64,000 nucleotides of DNA from Cohnella sp. SGD-V74 (GTDB taxonomy: Bacteria > Bacillota > Bacilli > Paenibacillales > Paenibacillaceae). Shown here piece by piece: positions 25,624 to 33,553 of this stretch; within the stretch, counting starts at the first letter, position 1, and each line of letters opens with the position of its first letter. Made by a program: the position numbers and the translations under genes. The stretch is taken from positions 338,835 to 402,834 of the forward strand of contig NZ_PVYW01000004.1 of assembly GCF_003001675.1 (NCBI RefSeq). The letters are read 5' to 3'. Below the pieces are notes generated by a model, which searched no databases, was not told where the DNA came from, and worked only from the letters and a program-made list of their open reading frames with translations.

Positions 25624-27645
25624 TTCGACCCGCGTGGAGAAGAACGTCGCCCCGCCGCCCATGTCGGCCAGCCGCTGCGAGGTCAACGAATTGACGGCCT
25701 GAACGCCGTCGTTGCCGTGCTCCCACCACAGGCCTTGCGTGACGAGCACGCCCGGCAGCACGTTGTCCGCTACTTTCGCTGTCAGACGAACTTCGCCGCG
25801 CCCGTTCCACATCCGCACCGAATCTCCGTGCGCGATGCCCCGGGCGGCGGCGTCTTCGGCGTTCATGTCGACGACGGGCCCCTTCTCCAGCTTCTTCAGC
25901 CGCTCTTGATTGCCGAACGTGGAGTTGATGAAGCTGTGGTTCGGCCCGGTGACGAGCAGGAACGGATATTCCTCCGGCTCCCGCAGCGGCGAATATTCCG
26001 GCACGGGCGGCAATCCCGCGCGCAGCATCCGCTCGGAGTAGAACTCGATTTTCCCTGAAGGGGTCGGAATCCGCTGCGGAACGAGCGACGGCCGATCCAG
26101 CTTCATTCTCACGGAACCTTCCCGCCGCAGCTCCTCGTAGGTCAGACCGTCCAGGAACGGGCTCTTGTAATCCAAAGCCTCGCGAATCATCTGCTCCTCG
26201 GTCACGTCGAATACTTCCGGCTCGAATCCCATGCGCAGCCCAAGCTCCTTGAACAGCGTGAAGTTGGACTTGCATTCGCCCATCGGCTCGAGAATCGGCT
26301 CGTGAAGCTGCAAGTACAGGTGCCAATAGGATGCGAACAAGTCGAGGTTTTCAAAATGGCTTGTCGCGGGCAGTACGATATCGGCGTACTTGCATGTGTC
26401 GGTCAGGAACAGGTCGTGCGTCACGGTGAACAGATCGTCCCGCATCAGCCCTTGGCGCACCCGATTCTGATCGGGCGCGACGACCGCGGGATTGCTGTTG
26501 TAGACGAACAGCACGTCGACGGACGGCTCCGACGCCAGCAGCGCTTCGCCGAGCCGGTTCATGCTGATCGAGCGGACGTTGCGGTCGGGCAGCAGGTCCG
26601 GCCGTTCCAACTGCAAAGCATTCACCGAAGAATAATGGCTGTTGCCCTTGATCGCGCCGCCGCCGGGAATGCCCCATTGGCCGACCAGGGCGGGCAGGCA
26701 CGCGATCGTGCGGATCGCCATGCCTCCGTTATCGTGGTGCTGAAGGCCGTTGCCGATGCGGATGAACGACGGCGTCGTTCCCGCGTATTCGCGGGCCAGC
26801 CTGACGATCGTATCCGCCGGAACGCCGGTAATTTCCGCGACCCGCTCCGGCGGGTATTTCTCCGCTTGGACGGCAAGCTCCTCGAATCCCTTCGTATACT
26901 CCGCGATAAAACGCTCATCCGTCAGCTTTTCTTTGATCAGCACATGCATCATGCCGAGCGCCAGCGCCGTGTCGGTTCCCGGGAGAATGCCCACGAACTC
27001 GTCGGCCCAAGCCGAGGTGCGGTTGCGGTGCACGTCGATGTGGACGATTTTCGCTCCGCGCTTGCGGGCTTCGGTCAGATACATCACTTGATGCATGTTG
27101 GTCGATACGAGATTGCAGCCCCAGATCAGGGCATACTTCGTATGAACCGTCGTTTCGGGATCGGTGCCCGCCGAAGCGCCCATCGTATAGCCGTAGCCCG
27201 CCGATCCGGCCGCGTTGCAGATCGTCCTCTCCAGCTGGCTGGCGCCGATCCGGTGGAAGAAACGCCGGTCCATCCCTTCGGCGTTCAGAATGCCCATATT
27301 GCCATAGAAGCTGTAGGGAAGAATCGATTCCGCTCCTTTGGCGGCAATGGCGCTCTTCAGTCTGGAGACGATCTCGTCGTAGGCTTCGTCCCAGGCGATG
27401 CGTTCGAATTCCAGCGTTCCCTTGGGACCGATTCTGCGCAGCGGGTGCAGCACGCGGTCGGGGTGGTACACGCGCTCGCGCAGATGGCGGACTTTGTTGC
27501 AGATCGCGCCCTGAGTGACCGGGTGGTCGGGATTGCCGTCTATGGATACAATGGCGTTGTTCTCCAGGGTGACGTGCAAGCTGCACGTGTCGGGACAATC
27601 GAAAGGACAAACCGAGCGAACGACTTTGCTCTCTGTTACGGTCAT
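25609..27645 (-). CDS. Molybdopterin oxidoreductase, formate dehydrogenase-like
   Basis: A 678-residue member of the molybdopterin (DMSO reductase) superfamily. The N-terminus binds a [4Fe-4S] cluster through C13, C17 and C21 of SVCPFDCPDTC plus the Cys of GAICNK. Mo/W-bis-MGD binding segments include GCNLVSTNMHQ and the C-terminal molydop-binding domain (LVTGPNHSFINSTFGNQ). There is no twin-arginine signal, so it should be cytoplasmic. No electron-transfer subunit or cofactor gene lies nearby; the electron acceptor is unknown. The frame begins with a TTG at 27657, but the ATG at 27645 is the likelier start. Confidence 0.87.
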   Translation of the reverse strand: MTVTESKVVRSVCPFDCPDTCSLHVTLENNAIVSIDGNPDHPVTQGAICNKVRHLRERVYHPDRVLHPLRRIGPKGTLEFERIAWDEAYDEIVSRLKSAIAAKGAESILPYSFYGNMGILNAEGMDRRFFHRIGASQLERTICNAAGSAGYGYTMGASAGTDPETTVHTKYALIWGCNLVSTNMHQVMYLTEARKRGAKIVHIDVHRNRTSAWADEFVGILPGTDTALALGMMHVLIKEKLTDERFIAEYTKGFEELAVQAEKYPPERVAEITGVPADTIVRLAREYAGTTPSFIRIGNGLQHHDNGGMAIRTIACLPALVGQWGIPGGGAIKGNSHYSSVNALQLERPDLLPDRNVRSISMNRLGEALLASEPSVDVLFVYNSNPAVVAPDQNRVRQGLMRDDLFTVTHDLFLTDTCKYADIVLPATSHFENLDLFASYWHLYLQLHEPILEPMGECKSNFTLFKELGLRMGFEPEVFDVTEEQMIREALDYKSPFLDGLTYEELRREGSVRMKLDRPSLVPQRIPTPSGKIEFYSERMLRAGLPPVPEYSPLREPEEYPFLLVTGPNHSFINSTFGNQERLKKLEKGPVVDMNAEDAAARGIAHGDSVRMWNGRGEVRLTAKVADNVLPGVLVTQGLWWEHGNDGVQAVNSLTSQRLADMGGGATFFSTRVEVVKL

Positions 27646-27736
27646 GATTGTGCTCAACTCCGTTTCTATTGCCAGTATAGCTCAAACAAACGTTTGGCGG
27701 GAATGGGGCGGCGGAAGCGAACCTCTGTTTTTCGTT

Positions 27737-27781
27737 GACGATTCAGAAAGTATAAAATCCGCTATCCTTATCTGAATCGTC
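27737..27781. promoter_or_regulatory. Perfect 11-bp inverted repeat upstream of SDR gene
   Basis: GACGATTCAGA (27737-27747) is repeated inverted at 27771-27781 with 23 AT-rich bases between. It may be an operator for a dimeric regulator or an RNA stem in the leader of the SDR gene. Confidence 0.5.
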
Positions 27782-27810
27782 TCCGACAAAACGAATTCAT
27801 CGTCCAGAGG

Positions 27811-27827
27811 ACGCCGAAGGCGTTTTT
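27811..27827 (+). terminator. Short terminator-like hairpin in SDR leader
   Basis: ACGCC and GGCGT pair around GAA and are followed by TTTT. The stem is only 5 bp. If active it would attenuate transcription into the SDR gene 66 bases downstream. Confidence 0.4.
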
Positions 27828-27892
27828 GCTTAGGAAAAGCGGGGTAATTCAGGTTGAGGCTGGCAACAATACGAGCAAAGGAGGTGTAAAAA

Positions 27893-28678
27893 ATGGCGGA
27901 GCTCGAGGGGAAGGTCGCAATCGTAACCGGCGGTGGCTCGGGCATCGGCAAGGGGGCGGCGTTGAAAATGGCGGCCCACGGGGCCAAAGTCGGCGTCGTC
28001 GACCGGGATTCGGAGCGGGCGGAACGAGTGCGCGAAGAAATCGAACGGGCTGGAGGAGAGGCGTTGGATTTGGAAGCGGACGTCGCGTCGGCGGATTCGA
28101 TCCGCTCCGCGATTGAACGAGCGGCCTCGCGCTGGGGGCGATTGGACATTGTTTTCGCGAATGCCGGCATTAACGGAACGTGGACGCCGATCGAGCATCT
28201 GACCGAAGAGGATTGGGATCGGACGATGGACATCAATCTGAAGGGGACGTTCTTGACGCTGAAGCATGCCATTCCGCATCTGAAACGGCAAGGAGGCAGC
28301 GTGATTATCACCAGCTCGGTCAACGGCAACCGGATCTTCTCCAATATCGGGGCGAGCGCCTACAGCACGAGCAAGGCGGGACAGGTCGCGCTGATGCAGA
28401 TGGCTGCGCTGGAGCTGGCGGAGCATCGTATCCGGGTCAATGCGATCTGTCCGGGAGCTATCCGCACGAATATCGGGGAGAATACGAACAAGACGCCCGA
28501 AGCCGAGGCGGCGCAAATCCCGGTGGAGTATCCGGAAGGCTCGAATCCGCTGGCGCATCGCCCGGGCACGCCGGAGCAGGTGGCCGAGCTGGTGCTGTTC
28601 CTGGCTTCCCCGCGCTCATCGCTGATCACGGGAACGAAAGTGTACATCGACGGGGCAGAATCTTTGCTCATCGGATGA
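27893..28678 (+). CDS. Short-chain dehydrogenase/reductase (SDR)
   Basis: A 261-residue classical SDR. The NAD(P)-binding TGGGSGIGKGAA lies near residue 13, an acidic residue after strand 2 (VVDRD) favours NAD, NAGI marks strand 4, and the catalytic Ser-Tyr-Lys are in ITSSVNG and SAYSTSKAG. The C-terminal IDGAESLLIG matches 3-oxoacyl-ACP reductase/glucose dehydrogenase-like proteins, but the substrate cannot be deduced. AAAGGAGGTG gives a strong ribosome binding site. The leader contains two inverted repeats. Confidence 0.9.
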   Translation: MAELEGKVAIVTGGGSGIGKGAALKMAAHGAKVGVVDRDSERAERVREEIERAGGEALDLEADVASADSIRSAIERAASRWGRLDIVFANAGINGTWTPIEHLTEEDWDRTMDINLKGTFLTLKHAIPHLKRQGGSVIITSSVNGNRIFSNIGASAYSTSKAGQVALMQMAALELAEHRIRVNAICPGAIRTNIGENTNKTPEAEAAQIPVEYPEGSNPLAHRPGTPEQVAELVLFLASPRSSLITGTKVYIDGAESLLIG

Positions 28679-28725
28679 ATGAACGCATGAAGGTTGGACA
28701 TACTAAGCTTTGACAGAAGAATAAG

Positions 28726-28754
28726 TTGCTTTTTGCATGGGAACCTGTTATAGT
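28726..28754 (+). promoter_or_regulatory. Cold-shock gene promoter
   Basis: TTGCTT (28726-28731) and TATAGT (28749-28754) are 17 bp apart, with an upstream TG making an extended -10. The predicted leader is about 130 nucleotides long, as is usual for cold-shock genes. Confidence 0.65.
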
Positions 28755-28782
28755 AAGGACTATCGAAATCGTGACCTGAATT

Positions 28783-28837
28783 CACAAAATGGAAAGGGTT
28801 ATCATTTTGAAGTTAACCCTGCCGTTTTGTGGATTTT
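28783..28837 (+). promoter_or_regulatory. Terminator-like hairpin inside the csp 5' leader
   Basis: CACAAAATGG (28783-28792) pairs with CCGTTTTGTG (28822-28831), and AGGGTTA inside it pairs with the TTAACCCT at 28813-28820. GATTTTTTATT follows. It lies between promoter and start codon, so it is either a transcription attenuator or part of a temperature-responsive leader fold. Confidence 0.65.
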
Positions 28838-28892
28838 TTATTCGTATGAATAAAAAAGTTCATGAGGCAATTGTAATTTGGAGGTGAAATAC

Positions 28893-29093
28893 ATGCAAGA
28901 GGGTACAGTTAAATGGTTCAACGCTGACAAAGGCTTCGGATTCATCGAAGTTGAAGGCGGAAACGACGTATTCGTGCACTTCAGCGCGATCACGGGCGAA
29001 GGCTTCAAGACTTTGGATGAAGGCCAACGCGTTCAATTCAACGTGGTTCAAGGCAACCGCGGACCGCAAGCGGAAAACGTAGTTAAGCTGTAA
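28893..29093 (+). CDS. Cold-shock protein, CspA/CspB family
   Basis: A 66-residue single cold-shock domain that binds single-stranded RNA and DNA and melts RNA structure. RNP1 KGFGFIEV and RNP2 VFVHF are intact, and the protein starts [14 protein letters not shown]. The frame opens 15 bases upstream, but TTGGAGGTG fixes the ATG at 28893. It is monocistronic, with its own promoter, a long structured leader and a strong terminator. Confidence 0.96.
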   Translation: MQEGTVKWFNADKGFGFIEVEGGNDVFVHFSAITGEGFKTLDEGQRVQFNVVQGNRGPQAENVVKL

Positions 29094-29108
29094 GCTTAAC
29101 GCGCCGCA

Positions 29109-29151
29109 AGAGAGATTCTCGACGATTTTCGTCGGGAGTCTCTCTTTTTTT
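29109..29151 (+). terminator. Intrinsic terminator after csp
   Basis: AGAGAGA...CGACG pairs with CGTCG...TCTCTCT around ATTTT and is followed by seven T. Confidence 0.92.
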
Positions 29152-29282
29152 GCGCCCGAAGGCACCCTGTTGCTCATGACCGACTTAGTGACCGCGGTAA
29201 CTGGTCATATGACAGAGACCGGGGATACGATGGGGGGAGATCATTTCGGCCCTGATGGGGCGGAAGGACAGGGGAGATGACG

Positions 29283-30542
29283 ATGAGTTTCGATGTGATC
29301 GTGGTGGGCGCCCGCGTGGCTGGGGCTTCTCTCGCGTATTATTTGGCCAAGGCAGGATACCAGGTACTGCTGCTGGATCGGGCGACCTTTCCGAGCGACA
29401 CGTTGTCCACGCACAATATGTTCAGCAACTCGCTTGGAATACTGCAGGAGATGGGAGTGCTGGAGGCCGTGATGGCGACGGACACTCCGCTCTACCGCAG
29501 AGGGCGGATTCAATTCGACGGAGCGGTCATCGACGGACTGTTCCCCGAGACGAACGGGATTCAGGGCTGTCTGTGCGTGCGGCGGAAGTATTTGGACCGG
29601 ATTTTGTTCGAGCATGCCAAGCAGCAACCGGGAGTAACGGCCGTTGAAGGCTTCAAGGTAACGTCGCTGATTCGGGTTGACGGGGTCGTCGCGGGAGTGG
29701 AAGGCAGGCGCAGGGACGGTCAGGGAGAGACGGAAAGATTCGAGGCCAAGCTTGTCGTAGGGGCGGACGGAAGATTGTCCAGAGTCAGGGAGTGGGTGGG
29801 AAGCGAACGCAAAATTTCCCTTCCGACGGATTTCGCTTCTTACGTAGCCTACTTGTCGGACTTCCGGCAAGAGGGGGAGACGCATGTGGAGTTCCACAAA
29901 AACGGGGATAAGCTGGCGATCGTTTTCCCGACGAGCGATGGCCAGTTTGTCGTCGGAGGGATGTTCCCGCTTAACGACATTGCCCGCTTGGAGCGCTTCA
30001 AAGCGAACCCGGAAGCGAGCTTCCGCGAGCTGATCGACGAGGGCTTCGGGCATACGACGCTTGCCGAGCGCTTCCGCGGCGCCCGGTTTGTCGAGCCGAT
30101 CCGCGGCTTGCACGGCTATGACAACGATTGGTACGTCGGCATGGGAGAAGGCTGGGCCTTGCTCGGGGACGCGCTTACCTTCAAGGACCCTTGCGTCGGC
30201 CAAGGGATGCACGACGCGCTGTTCGGCGCGCGGCTGCTGGCGGACATTTTGTCGCGGCGCCCTTCGGACGAGTGGCAGGGGAACTGGGCGTCGATGGGAG
30301 AGGCGTATCAGTCGGCCATGGAGGAGAAGCTGATGTCCCGCTTCTGGCTCGGCTGTCAGTTCACGAAGAACGTGCCGGTCTCCGAAGAAATGACGGCGGC
30401 TTACAATTTGGTCGGCTCGGACCGGAGCGCGACCGGGACGTTCCTCGGCATGTACAACTACGCGAGCGAGCCGGAGGATTTGCAGGCCGAGATCGGACGG
30501 TTGCTTGCAAGCGTGCAAGGGGGAGCTCCGACGCAGGTCTGA
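29283..30542 (+). CDS. FAD-dependent oxidoreductase (monooxygenase/geranylgeranyl reductase-like)
   Basis: A 419-residue flavoprotein. The dinucleotide-binding motif at the N-terminus is VGARVAGASLAYYLAKAG, a GxxxxG variant of GxGxxG, and the second FAD motif is LLGDALTFKDPCVGQGMHDAL near residue 295. The middle domain resembles PHBH-type monooxygenases and halogenase-like reductases. The substrate is unknown. GGGGAG is 7 bases before the ATG at 29283; a nearer ATG at 29277 is less well placed. It stands alone between two terminators. Confidence 0.8.
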   Translation: MSFDVIVVGARVAGASLAYYLAKAGYQVLLLDRATFPSDTLSTHNMFSNSLGILQEMGVLEAVMATDTPLYRRGRIQFDGAVIDGLFPETNGIQGCLCVRRKYLDRILFEHAKQQPGVTAVEGFKVTSLIRVDGVVAGVEGRRRDGQGETERFEAKLVVGADGRLSRVREWVGSERKISLPTDFASYVAYLSDFRQEGETHVEFHKNGDKLAIVFPTSDGQFVVGGMFPLNDIARLERFKANPEASFRELIDEGFGHTTLAERFRGARFVEPIRGLHGYDNDWYVGMGEGWALLGDALTFKDPCVGQGMHDALFGARLLADILSRRPSDEWQGNWASMGEAYQSAMEEKLMSRFWLGCQFTKNVPVSEEMTAAYNLVGSDRSATGTFLGMYNYASEPEDLQAEIGRLLASVQGGAPTQV

Positions 30543-30639
30543 AGGAGATAAGAGGCGTCAGGTTCTTAGGCGACGGAGAAGGGTATGCTTTTCGTCTGTC
30601 ATCGTCTGTCGATGGGGACGGTATGCCCGGAATCGAGGA

Positions 30640-30676
30640 AAGCCAAGCCACCCCTGTCCGGGGCGGCTTGGCTTTC
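30640..30676. terminator. Bidirectional terminator
   Basis: AGCCAAGCC-A-CCCC pairs with GGGG-C-GGCTTGGCT around TGTCC, between the convergent FAD oxidoreductase and SLH genes. Confidence 0.85.
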
Positions 30677-30677
30677 C

Positions 30678-31913
30678 TTATTGCGCGCTTTTCTTCGTGA
30701 TGGAGAAGATGACCGTTTTGCCGGTCAGATCGACCAGTACGTCCACTTTATCGTCTCCGATTTCGAGCTGTTGGGAAGCGACCTTGGCGCCGGATTCGAC
30801 TTTGACGCAAATGTCGTTGAATCGCTCGCGGAACGTCGCCGAGTTGTAGCCGAACAAATAGTTGGAGAACGACTCGACCGCCTCCTGATTGCGCGCCAGC
30901 GTCCCTTCGCGCAGCCGGATCGTTATGCCGTAGGTATTGTACTGGGGATCGAGCCACAGCGCCGTCTCCTCGAGCGTCTTGCCCGAATTCGCGGCGGACA
31001 GGACGGCGTCCTTCTCCTTCTGGTCCTTGAACAGTCTCAGCTTCGTATCCAGCAGATCGTGGTTGGAGCCCCGCAGCGCCCCCGCCTGTTTGAGAACTTC
31101 GTAAGCGTCGCGCATTCTCCTGTCGGGGAATACGACGATCCGCGTGCCTCCGCCGACGGTCGGAACGGCGAGCTGGAGGTCGTTCTTCTCCCCGGAAGTG
31201 ACGGAGATGCGGTTTTTCTTCTCCGTTAAGCGATTCAGAAGAACGAGGGACTGCGCTCGCGTAACTTTGTCTCCGACGCCGAAATAGCCGTTCGGGTACC
31301 CCTGCATAATGCCTTTGACCAGCGCTTCCGCGATGAACTTCTGCTCCCGCTCCGAGGCGCTCATCAAGTCTCCGTAAGCCTGCGCCAGCTGGCGGCTGAA
31401 CTGCGAATCCTCCAGAAACTCCGTCTCCTGAAGCGTATAGTAGATCACTTCCGCGACGTTCTCGCGCGTCATATCGTTCTGAAAATCGCTGTAGCGGCTT
31501 CGGTTCAGGAAGTGCAGATCGCTGGCGACGTCGATGTAGGGCTTGGCCCAATACCCGGTAGTCGCCGGCTTGAAGTCGAAATAGCGGTAATCCTGCTTCA
31601 GAATCGTCTGGTTCTCCGCGCTCAGGCTTTGCAGGAACGAGGAATTCCAGCTTCGCTCTCCGTTCTGGTGCAGGTCGGTATAGGACAATACGAGCATCTT
31701 GATGAATTGATCGACTTTCACGGGCGCGTCGGGCCGGAACGTTCCGTCCGGATAGCCGTCCAGTATGCCCTTGGACACCATGTCCACGATCGTTTGCTCG
31801 GCCCAATGTCCCCGAATGTCGGTAAAAGGGGTTTTGCTTGTTCCTTGCGCATAGGCCGAACTTCCCGTGCTTATAAGCGCGATAAGGATAGCGAAAAACG
31901 TAAAACGACGCAT
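30678..31913 (-). CDS. Secreted SLH-domain protein
   Basis: A 411-residue exported protein: a signal peptide (MRRFTFFAILIALISTGSSAYA), then three S-layer homology repeats that should anchor it to pyruvylated cell wall polymers. Repeat 1 is FTDIRGHWAEQTIVDMVSKG, repeat 2 is divergent (YWAKPYIDVASDLHFL), repeat 3 contains KGIMQGYPNGYFGVGDKVTR. The C-terminal ~190 residues match no family I recognise. GGGAGGA sets the ATG at 31913. Paired with a spore germination operon upstream on the same strand, but a 270-base gap suggests separate transcription. Confidence 0.85.
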   Translation of the reverse strand: MRRFTFFAILIALISTGSSAYAQGTSKTPFTDIRGHWAEQTIVDMVSKGILDGYPDGTFRPDAPVKVDQFIKMLVLSYTDLHQNGERSWNSSFLQSLSAENQTILKQDYRYFDFKPATTGYWAKPYIDVASDLHFLNRSRYSDFQNDMTRENVAEVIYYTLQETEFLEDSQFSRQLAQAYGDLMSASEREQKFIAEALVKGIMQGYPNGYFGVGDKVTRAQSLVLLNRLTEKKNRISVTSGEKNDLQLAVPTVGGGTRIVVFPDRRMRDAYEVLKQAGALRGSNHDLLDTKLRLFKDQKEKDAVLSAANSGKTLEETALWLDPQYNTYGITIRLREGTLARNQEAVESFSNYLFGYNSATFRERFNDICVKVESGAKVASQQLEIGDDKVDVLVDLTGKTVIFSITKKSAQ

Positions 31914-31959
31914 GAAAATCCTCCCGTTTCTGATTTGCCTGTCAGGCACCCTAATAAGC

Positions 31960-32020
31960 TAACCATAATCGGGATCGGGTTGGAAACCGCCGAGGAGACT
32001 AATGTGGCGGAGGGCGGTTG
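31960..32020 (-). other. Hairpin-forming leader of SLH gene (weak)
   Basis: In the 270-base gap before the SLH gene, AACCGCC (31985-31991) pairs with GGCGGTT (32013-32019) with nested CCGCC/GGCGG options. TGCCTGTCAGGCA at 31937-31949 is a second inverted repeat. No known riboswitch core was recognised, and nothing else is seen in the gap. Confidence 0.3.
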
Positions 32021-32183
32021 CGGTCTTAAGTTGCGTTTTTGCGTAGGTCTTGAGGTGCGCAATCCCGGTCGGAGCGATCGGCGCGGATAAAGCCGAAATT
32101 GCGTATGAGCTGATAGAACCAGTAAGGGGTCGTTCGAACCGCGTCTGCAGAACGAGTCGATCATGGGCCAAGCCATGCGGGAG

Positions 32184-33296
32184 TCAGGGGGACCCGGCCC
32201 GGACCTTCCTTCCGCGGCGGAAGAGAGAAACGAGATAGACGACGAGGAAAGGAAGCACGGAGCCGAGAATTCCCCACAGCGGATGAATGCCGGAGACGAT
32301 GAAGTTCCAGTTGGCCTCCCCGCGCATGCCGACCGTGATGGAGATGACCGCGCAGAGCAGCGTAAGCGGGAAGATCAGCTGCCGGTTGTCCACGGGCAGT
32401 CCGAGCAGCCCGTTCAGCGTAGCGTTCGAGATGAACAGGACGATCGAAGCCTTCATGAACGAAGCGACGATCATGGAGTATCCCATCAGCGCTTCGATCC
32501 GCTGGAACAATTCCGTCATTTCGATCGTGCGCGACACTTCGAACATGGAATATTTGCGTTCTCCCGCGAGCGGCCCGAAAGTCAGTATGGTCGCCAGCGT
32601 CACCATAATCAGGGAGGCCATATTAAGCAGTACCGCCAGAGCCAGCTTGCGTCCGATCCGGTCGGACGGACGAAGGTGAACGAAAGGGAGGATCATCGTA
32701 AACAGAACGACTTCCCCGAACGGAAATCCGAATACGAAGTACGTGCCGTGCAGCAGAGGCTTAATGCCGTCTTCGGCGACCGGCAGGAGGAAATGCCAAT
32801 CGTAGCGCACGGACGACAGGATCGTAATAAATACGATGAAAATCATGACGCTCAGCATCAGGAGTCCGAACATGCCGACGAACTTGCCTAACCCGATCCG
32901 GACCGTGCAGGCAGAGGCGAGGAAGGTGAACACGATGAAGACCGTATAGTAGGTCGCCCGCATCATGGAGCTCTTCAGGAACATGGCGATATCCATTACG
33001 ATGGCGGCGACCATATGAATCTGATAGAGCAGGAAGACGAACAGAATCGCGAAGGCCAGAGGTTTGCCCAGCAGCTTGGAGACGTATTGAACGTAGCTCG
33101 TCTCGGGGTAGCGCCGGGCCAAGGAGACGAGGGGGATGAGAAGCAGAAGGCCGGCCGCTCCCGCGGCAAGGAGGCAGATCCATGAGCCGGTCCCGCTGGT
33201 CGCGATGAGCGGCGCGGGAATATTGATGATCGACGAGCCCGTCAGGAAGACGAAAAGCAGAATGGCAGCCTGGGTGGGGGTGATCGCGTTCTTCAA
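32184..33296 (-). CDS. Spore germination receptor B subunit (GerAB/GerKB, APC-fold)
   Basis: A 370-residue membrane protein of the GerAB spore permease family in the amino acid/polyamine/organocation fold. About ten spans are visible from AAILLFVFLTGSSIINIPAPLI to the C-terminal FLVVYLVSLFRRGRK. It probably binds the germinant in the spore inner membrane. The likely start is the TTG at 33296, with AAAGGGTG upstream; a GTG at 33305 is possible. The frame upstream of that is not protein-like. It closes the germination operon after the small subunit gene, six bases away. Confidence 0.9.
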   Translation of the reverse strand: MKNAITPTQAAILLFVFLTGSSIINIPAPLIATSGTGSWICLLAAGAAGLLLLIPLVSLARRYPETSYVQYVSKLLGKPLAFAILFVFLLYQIHMVAAIVMDIAMFLKSSMMRATYYTVFIVFTFLASACTVRIGLGKFVGMFGLLMLSVMIFIVFITILSSVRYDWHFLLPVAEDGIKPLLHGTYFVFGFPFGEVVLFTMILPFVHLRPSDRIGRKLALAVLLNMASLIMVTLATILTFGPLAGERKYSMFEVSRTIEMTELFQRIEALMGYSMIVASFMKASIVLFISNATLNGLLGLPVDNRQLIFPLTLLCAVISITVGMRGEANWNFIVSGIHPLWGILGSVLPFLVVYLVSLFRRGRKVRAGSP

Positions 33297-33301
33297 GCAG
33301 T

Positions 33302-33553
33302 TCACCCTTTCGAGTTGAAATATGCGAACAAGGAGTCGACCGCCGGGCCGAATACGAGAGTGACCGTATCGTAGAAGGAGTAGCTGCGCAGCCATCCTTT
33401 CACGATCAACATGTGGTAAGCGGCCAGCAGCAGGAGCGCGACGTACGTCGCCTTGACCTTGGCCGGGCTCGAAGCGAGGCGGCCCGGCCTGAGATCGTAC
33501 ATAAGCATGGCGGCAACGGCGGAGCCTATCAGCGCGTAGACCACGGATCTCAC
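33302..33553 (-). CDS. Small two-TM germination receptor subunit (GerD-subunit-like)
   Basis: An 83-residue protein with two hydrophobic segments, VVYALIGSAVAAMLMY near the start and TYVALLLLAAYHMLIV in the middle, joined by a short basic loop. It starts with GTG whose last bases overlap the gerC stop (GTGA), so it is translationally coupled. Small two-TM D subunits are known in some GerA-type operons of Bacillus, where they modulate germination; position and topology fit that group. Amino acid similarity was not tested. A longer upstream reading frame to 33673 is an artefact of the overlapping gerC. Confidence 0.72.
   Translation of the reverse strand: MRSVVYALIGSAVAAMLMYDLRPGRLASSPAKVKATYVALLLLAAYHMLIVKGWLRSYSFYDTVTLVFGPAVDSLFAYFNSKG

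Noticed and set aside
31914..32183. c-di-GMP riboswitch before the SLH gene
   Set aside because: Hairpins exist, but the conserved GEMM core was not found.
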